From NCBI GenBank assembly GCA_021159445.1, contig JAGGRV010000035.1, forward strand, positions 1 through 18,640: a stretch of 18,640 nt of DNA, read 5' to 3'. The notes below the pieces were generated by a model. That model saw nothing but the letters and a program-made list of their open reading frames with translations, ran no database searches and was not told the origin of the DNA. The DNA comes from Deltaproteobacteria bacterium (GTDB lineage Bacteria > Desulfobacterota > Dissulfuribacteria > Dissulfuribacterales > UBA3076). Shown piece by piece: positions 15,034 through 18,640 of this stretch; within the stretch, counting starts at the first letter, position 1; each line of letters opens with the position of its first letter. The translations under genes and the position numbers were made by a program.

Positions 15034-15144
15034 GTGCTGTTAAAGATAATTGAAGAATTTAGGAATTTAGGAATTGAAGGTATTTACTGGACAGTCTAAA
15101 ATTCCTTTAATAATTTGAAATTATAGGAAATGGAAAACTGACTG

Positions 15145-15225
15145 CGTCATTCCGGCGAAAGTCGGAATCCAGTGTCTTTTCAAAAGGTTCCGCGATCTGG
15201 ATGCCGGATCAAGTCCGGCATGACG
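15145..15225. repeat. REP-like double palindrome upstream of the prsR-like gene
   Basis: Two stem-loops are seen: ATTCCGGC-GAAA-GTCGGAAT (one G-T wobble) and a perfect 8-bp stem ATGCCGGA-TCAAG-TCCGGCAT. The outer ends CGTCATTCCGG and CCGGCATGACG also pair, so the whole unit can fold as one larger inverted repeat. This matches the dispersed TCATTCCGGC type repeat I recall from many proteobacterial genomes. It ends about 20 bp before the GTG start. Confidence 0.85.
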
Positions 15226-15245
15226 AGAGAACTTTGGACTATCGA

Positions 15246-16610
15246 GTGAATAAAAAAAGACTTCTGATTATTGAAGATGAGATTTCCGTGGCCAAGCAGC
15301 TTAAGTGGGGCCTTGGAAAGGAATATGAAATAACCATTGTTTCTGAAGCAGATGAGGCCAGGCCACTGCTGACCTCCGACGCCTTTCCGGTAGTGACTCT
15401 GGATCTTGGCCTGCCACCATATCCGGACACCCCTCAGCAGGGTTTTAAGCTCCTGGAAGAGATATCTTCTCTTGCCCCTTATACCAAAGTGATTGTTATT
15501 ACCGGCAATGCCGAAGAGGAAAACGCGGTCCATGCCATTGCCCTTGGTGCGGCCGATTTCTGCGCCAAACCCATCGATTTGAAGATATTAAATATTATCC
15601 TTTCCCGCACTTTCAGAATCTATGAGCTGGAAGAGGCCAACCGCCGGCTGCAACGGCAAACCAGTCAAACCGGCTCTTTCTGTGGCATGCTCGCTGTCTC
15701 CCCGGGCATGGGCAAGTTGTTTGAGCGCATCAGACAGGTAAGTGAAACCGATTACCCGGTCCTCATAGCCGGAGATAGCGGTACCGGTAAGGAGATGGCA
15801 GCCCGGGCGATCCATAGCCTGAGCCAAAGGGCCCAAAAGCCATTGGTGATCATTAACTGCGGGGCGATCCCTGAAAATCTGCTTGAAAGCGAGCTTTTTG
15901 GCCACGAAAGGGGCGCATTTACCGGGGCGGCAGGTCGTAAGATCGGCAAATTTGAGCAGGCTAACGATGGGACGATCTTTCTCGACGAGATCGGTGAACT
16001 GCCTCTTGCCCTCCAAGTGAAAATATTGCGGTTTCTCCAGGAGGGTACTGTCGAACGGCTGGGCGGAACAAAGACAATTACATTGGATGCCCGCATCATT
16101 GCAGCCACCAATAGCAATTTGGAGGATGCAGTCAAGCAAGGGAGTTTCCGTGAAGACCTTTTCCACCGCCTAAATGTCGTTCCTTTATGGATCCCCGGTT
16201 TGAAGGAAAGGGGTGAAGATATCCTGCTCCTGGCCCATCATTTTCTTCAGGAAGAGACTCATAAGCTGCAGCGGGGGCAGGTAACACTTTCGCCGGCAGC
16301 TATTGCCGCCCTGACTGCATATACCTGGCCTGGCAATGTCAGAGAGCTCCAAAACCGCATCTACAGGGCACTGAGCACTAATACTGGCCGAGTCATTGAC
16401 CCCACAGACCTGGGGCTGGAAGACGCTACTTTAGAACAGGAGAAACAAAAACTGCCCACACTGAAAGCGGCCCGGGAAACAGCGGAGATCAATACTATCC
16501 GCAGGGCCTTGGCACTCACCGGCAACAATATCAGCCATGCAGCCAGACTGCTCGATACCAGCCGGCCCACCCTGCATGACCTCCTTAAAAAGCATGGGAT
16601 AAGTACATGA
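15246..16610 (+). CDS. prsR: Sigma-54-dependent response regulator, PrsR-like (PEP-CTERM-associated)
   Basis: An NtrC-type activator that would remodel sigma-54 RNA polymerase when phosphorylated. Counting from GTG 15246 (454 residues): receiver domain about 4-120 with acidic pocket EDE (10-12), phospho-acceptor Asp53 in VVTLDLGLP and Lys108 in AKPID; AAA+ domain about 147-380 with Walker A GDSGTGKE (176-183), GAFTGA (223-228), Walker B TIFLDEIG (243-250) and FREDLFHRLN (301-310); and a Fis-type helix-turn-helix at the end (ISHAARLLDTSRPTLHDLLKK). The receiver, with VVTLDLGLP, VITGNAEEENAVHAI and the FRIYELEEANRRL linker, fits the PEP-CTERM-box regulator family PrsR. I reject the longer frame from 15201 because it would encode the REP-like repeat. 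The usual PrsK kinase and exopolysaccharide genes are not in the window. Confidence 0.9.
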   Translation: MNKKRLLIIEDEISVAKQLKWGLGKEYEITIVSEADEARPLLTSDAFPVVTLDLGLPPYPDTPQQGFKLLEEISSLAPYTKVIVITGNAEEENAVHAIALGAADFCAKPIDLKILNIILSRTFRIYELEEANRRLQRQTSQTGSFCGMLAVSPGMGKLFERIRQVSETDYPVLIAGDSGTGKEMAARAIHSLSQRAQKPLVIINCGAIPENLLESELFGHERGAFTGAAGRKIGKFEQANDGTIFLDEIGELPLALQVKILRFLQEGTVERLGGTKTITLDARIIAATNSNLEDAVKQGSFREDLFHRLNVVPLWIPGLKERGEDILLLAHHFLQEETHKLQRGQVTLSPAAIAALTAYTWPGNVRELQNRIYRALSTNTGRVIDPTDLGLEDATLEQEKQKLPTLKAARETAEINTIRRALALTGNNISHAARLLDTSRPTLHDLLKKHGIST

Positions 16611-16611
16611 C

Positions 16612-16635
16612 AGAAAGGCTGAGATCAGCCTTTCT
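16612..16635. terminator. Hairpin just after the prsR-like stop codon
   Basis: AGAAAGGCTG-AGAT-CAGCCTTTCT is a perfect 10-bp stem with a four-base loop, starting one base after the TGA. The A and T runs lie inside the stem, so it can work in either direction, but no extra T-tract follows. Confidence 0.65.
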
Positions 16636-16705
16636 ATCCATCTCTCCAGAGTTTGTCGGAAGCGATAGAACTTATTTTCCAGGACAGGTGTGAGGATGGT
16701 CTGCA

Positions 16706-16734
16706 AGGCCAAAAGAGGCAATCTCTTTTGGCCT
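16706..16734. terminator. Second bidirectional hairpin between convergent genes
   Basis: A perfect 12-bp stem AGGCCAAAAGAG/CTCTTTTGGCCT with loop GCAAT lies between the prsR-like gene and the porin stop at 16786. Another small stem AGCAG-TGGG-CTGCT follows at 16736-16749. Together they likely end transcription from both sides. Confidence 0.65.
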
Positions 16735-16785
16735 AAGCAGTGGGCTGCTGGACCTCTATTTTCCGACAGCTATCTTTAGATATTG

Positions 16786-18108
16786 CTAAAACAGGACCTG
16801 GAAATGCGTAACAAGGATATCATTGTCGATGTCCTCGCCGTGCATCTCCTCCCTGAACGAGTAATTGAGCTGCCATTTGATATTTTGCCCGTGAATAAAC
16901 CAATTGTACCCCACGGTATACCAACGGCAGTCTAAAGAATTGTCAACATCCACATTCGGATCAAACTCATCGTATCGCGCAGTGAGCTGGAATTTGTCCG
17001 TGAGGTCTATCTGTGTCTGTATTCCGTAACCGTATTGACGTTTGGACTCATCGCCATCTTGCGTTATGTATTCGAACTGCAGGTGTACCGGCTTCCAGTC
17101 GAATGCGCAATTAAAATCCCAAAGCTGCAAGTTATTCGCAACCTTGTGGTCAGCTATAGGATATTTATAATAGCCATCAACAAGGTCTTCTTCCGCCTTG
17201 CCAAGAACAGTGGTTTCGTAATCATAGCCCGTCTGATCGTAGGCATAGCTTGTGCCCAAAATAAAGTGTGGCGATGGTCGCCAAAGGAACATGCCGGAAA
17301 CCATAAAATTTTCGTTATCATTACGCATATGATTGAATGAGTTGCCGTTGTATAAACCGATTGCGTAAAAGAACGGCTTGTCGTGGATTTTTGCTCCATG
17401 GGTCCGCCCGTCCCATTCACCGTGTCTGGGTGACTCAAGGCTGATTCCGATTTCACGCTTTCGGGCGAGCTTGTCGATCACAAGGGGGCGTTCACATAGC
17501 GAAAGTTTCGGTCCGGCCGTAGTATATGATGGTGAAAAACGCGACTTAAACTGCCCAACCCTTACGTTGACAAAAGGATGCGCCTTATAGACAAAATATG
17601 CGTCCTGGAGTTTTACGCCAATGTCTTCCCTTTTAAGTTCATAATCCGGCGTTTCAGGATCTATCTTGTCTTCGTTTTGATCGCCGTCCGCACTAAGCTG
17701 TACATGGTATTTCCACCGATCATAAACGTCGCCGTACCAGCGGAGACGAACACGGCGTATAGAAAATCCGTCGAATTCAGAGTCATCAAATGCCTTCTGA
17801 TGAGTCACTTTATCTAAATCGCCATTTTCAATTGAAGTGTATCGTGCCTGTACACGTCCCTTAAAGTTGATACTCATAGGTTTACGGGCGCTTTTAACAA
17901 CAAACTCCTTTTCATTAGGAGACGGCTTCCACTCTTCATCGATTTCCTCTATCCGTCCCTCCCTTATCTTAACAATATCATCCTCAGTAACTATTCCTTT
18001 TTCAATAAGCACTTGAAGCAATTCCTCAGCCGTCAGCCCGGCAAAGCTGTTAATCACACCACCGAACAAAAAAAATACAAAAAAAACAACGCTGCACCAT
18101 TTTTTCAT
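16786..18108 (-). CDS. OprP/OprO-type outer-membrane porin
   Basis: The 440-residue protein has a signal peptide (MKK, hydrophobic core, likely cleavage after NSFA near residue 23) and a short helical segment (LTAEELLQVLIEKGIVTEDD) common at the start of such porins. A long beta-barrel region follows, with alternating aromatic and polar strands, for example FDGFSIRRVRLRWYGDV and FVNVRVGQFKSRFSPSYT. The chain ends in Phe (HFQVLF), the outer-membrane insertion signal. The GRVQARYT and RRVRLRWYGDVYDRWKYHVQ blocks match the phosphate-selective porin O/P family (PF07396, from memory). The true substrate cannot be told; that name is often given to porins with other roles. GGAGGAG shortly before the ATG is a strong ribosome binding site. 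The Cys-rich gene lies 51 bp upstream on the same strand. Confidence 0.87.
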   Translation of the reverse strand: MKKWCSVVFFVFFLFGGVINSFAGLTAEELLQVLIEKGIVTEDDIVKIREGRIEEIDEEWKPSPNEKEFVVKSARKPMSINFKGRVQARYTSIENGDLDKVTHQKAFDDSEFDGFSIRRVRLRWYGDVYDRWKYHVQLSADGDQNEDKIDPETPDYELKREDIGVKLQDAYFVYKAHPFVNVRVGQFKSRFSPSYTTAGPKLSLCERPLVIDKLARKREIGISLESPRHGEWDGRTHGAKIHDKPFFYAIGLYNGNSFNHMRNDNENFMVSGMFLWRPSPHFILGTSYAYDQTGYDYETTVLGKAEEDLVDGYYKYPIADHKVANNLQLWDFNCAFDWKPVHLQFEYITQDGDESKRQYGYGIQTQIDLTDKFQLTARYDEFDPNVDVDNSLDCRWYTVGYNWFIHGQNIKWQLNYSFREEMHGEDIDNDILVTHFQVLF

Positions 18109-18159
18109 AAGCTATTTCTCCTCCCTTTGTTTCCAACCCCTTGGGTCAGTTGTATGGCG

Positions 18160-18510
18160 TTAAGCATGGCTGGAACCGGAATCCGATCCTTGGGATGCAT
18201 GAGGTTCCTTGACTAATTTTTGCATTGTAATCATCAATGAGTGGGGCAATTTAACGTGAGAGTTGTTTTGGGAAGTATCCGATAAAGATTGAACACTTTT
18301 ACTTTTGAATTGTTTACATGTTCTGCCAGGTAAAAGGAATAAATCATGATATTCACATATACCTGCATCACCCCTGGATGATGAATAGAAAGAAGATAGT
18401 ATAAGAATACCAGGGAATAATAATTCTAATTTTTTTGGATCATTATTGAAAAACTTACAATCATTACACGTTATTGTCTTATCGGACTTCTTCTTTGATA
18501 ACATAAACAT
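18160..18510 (-). CDS. Small Cys-rich hypothetical protein
   Basis: I do not recognise this 116-residue protein by name. It has a motif CNDCKFF (Cys15, Cys18), then GICEYHD (Cys52, His55) and PGRTCKQF (Cys65), a spacing that looks like a small metal-binding module of the CxxCKFF...GxCxxH...CxxF kind seen in many short bacterial proteins. Residues about 70-116 are polar, rich in Ser, Lys and His, and probably disordered. There is no signal peptide; a hydrophobic patch (LELLFPGILILSSF, 28-41) lies inside the Cys region. A GAGG lies 11 bases before ATG 18510, and ATG 18504 is an alternative start. It lies 51 bp upstream of the porin and may share its transcript. The conserved-looking Cys pattern makes it more likely real than not. 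Confidence 0.6.
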   Translation of the reverse strand: MFMLSKKKSDKTITCNDCKFFNNDPKKLELLFPGILILSSFYSSSRGDAGICEYHDLFLLPGRTCKQFKSKSVQSLSDTSQNNSHVKLPHSLMITMQKLVKEPHASQGSDSGSSHA

Positions 18511-18640
18511 ATTTAATTAAGCCTCAAATAATATAGTAATTTCGCAAGAAAAAATATATATTATTTTCAGAGATCACAAGAAATCGCAATTTTTCCCAAG
18601 TTAAAAAGGGCACCAGTATTTTTGTCTAGTTGATGCCATT
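18511..18640. other. A/T-rich window edge without a gene
   Basis: These 130 bases are strongly A/T-rich and probably contain the promoter for the Cys-rich gene and porin on the minus strand. I could not settle on a -35/-10 pair. No open frame with support is visible. Confidence 0.5.

Larger units (their letters stand above)
14931..15245. other. Intergenic region between divergent dapA and prsR-like genes
   Basis: No gene is supported in these 315 bases. Reading rightward it holds the dapA ribosome binding site and possible promoter, a short octamer tandem (GAATTTAG twice plus GAATT, 15055-15075) followed by an inverse CTAAAATTC (15096-15104), and a REP-like palindrome (15145-15225) immediately before the prsR-like start. 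No convincing plus-strand promoter or sigma-54 site was found. Confidence 0.7.

Noticed and set aside
15201..15245. ATG at 15201 as the prsR-like start
   Set aside because: Its first codons lie in the REP-like palindrome, and the receiver domain begins properly after GTG 15246.
14931..15245. Sigma-54 promoter or lysine riboswitch ahead of dapA/prsR
   Set aside because: No TGGCAC-N5-TTGC match was found, and the possible leader of about 65 nt is too short for a lysine riboswitch.

Overview
The window reads as a stretch of chromosome from a Gram-negative, probably anaerobic bacterium, most likely a member of the Desulfobacterota (the former Deltaproteobacteria). This rests on the gene order rplU-rpmA-obgE-proB-proA-nadD-rsfS, which I recall from Geobacter and relatives, on the dapA-dapB-dapL lysine block, on a PrsR-type (PEP-CTERM-associated) regulator, and on an OprP/OprO-like porin. 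No rRNA, tRNA, CRISPR array, transposase or phage gene was seen. The assignment is inference from gene content only.

Layout, plus strand, 1-10845: the 3' end of a serpin gene that appears to lack about 95 residues of its core; then ribosomal proteins L21 and L27, the ribosome-assembly GTPase Obg, the first two enzymes of proline synthesis (ProB, ProA, overlapping by 4 nt), and a single gene fusing NadD (NAD synthesis) to RsfS (ribosome silencing factor). It is followed by a lone DppF/OppF-type ABC ATPase, Lon protease, and an M20 peptidase whose start overlaps the end of lon.

Layout, minus strand, 14930-11081: a compact set read dapA -> dapB -> dapL -> folK -> small YHS-like membrane protein. 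The three dap genes build LL-diaminopimelate by the aminotransferase route for lysine and peptidoglycan; folK is a folate enzyme. To the right, a prsR-like sigma-54 activator (plus) converges on a porin gene (minus), and a small Cys-rich protein gene lies just upstream of the porin.

The most unusual content is repetitive DNA. An 8-bp tandem repeat (unit AATCACCA) lies inside two unrelated genes, dppF and folK, each time in the one orientation that stays open, and each time in a loop. A 197-bp element with 40-bp imperfect terminal inverted repeats, themselves built of heptamers, carries what looks like the tail of a four-helix-bundle (S23-type) gene. A TTAGC-rich inverted repeat lies before lon, and a REP-like palindrome lies before prsR. 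I see no defence cluster or obviously new multi-gene system. The repeat insertions, the internally deleted serpin and the NadD-RsfS fusion are the items most worth following up.
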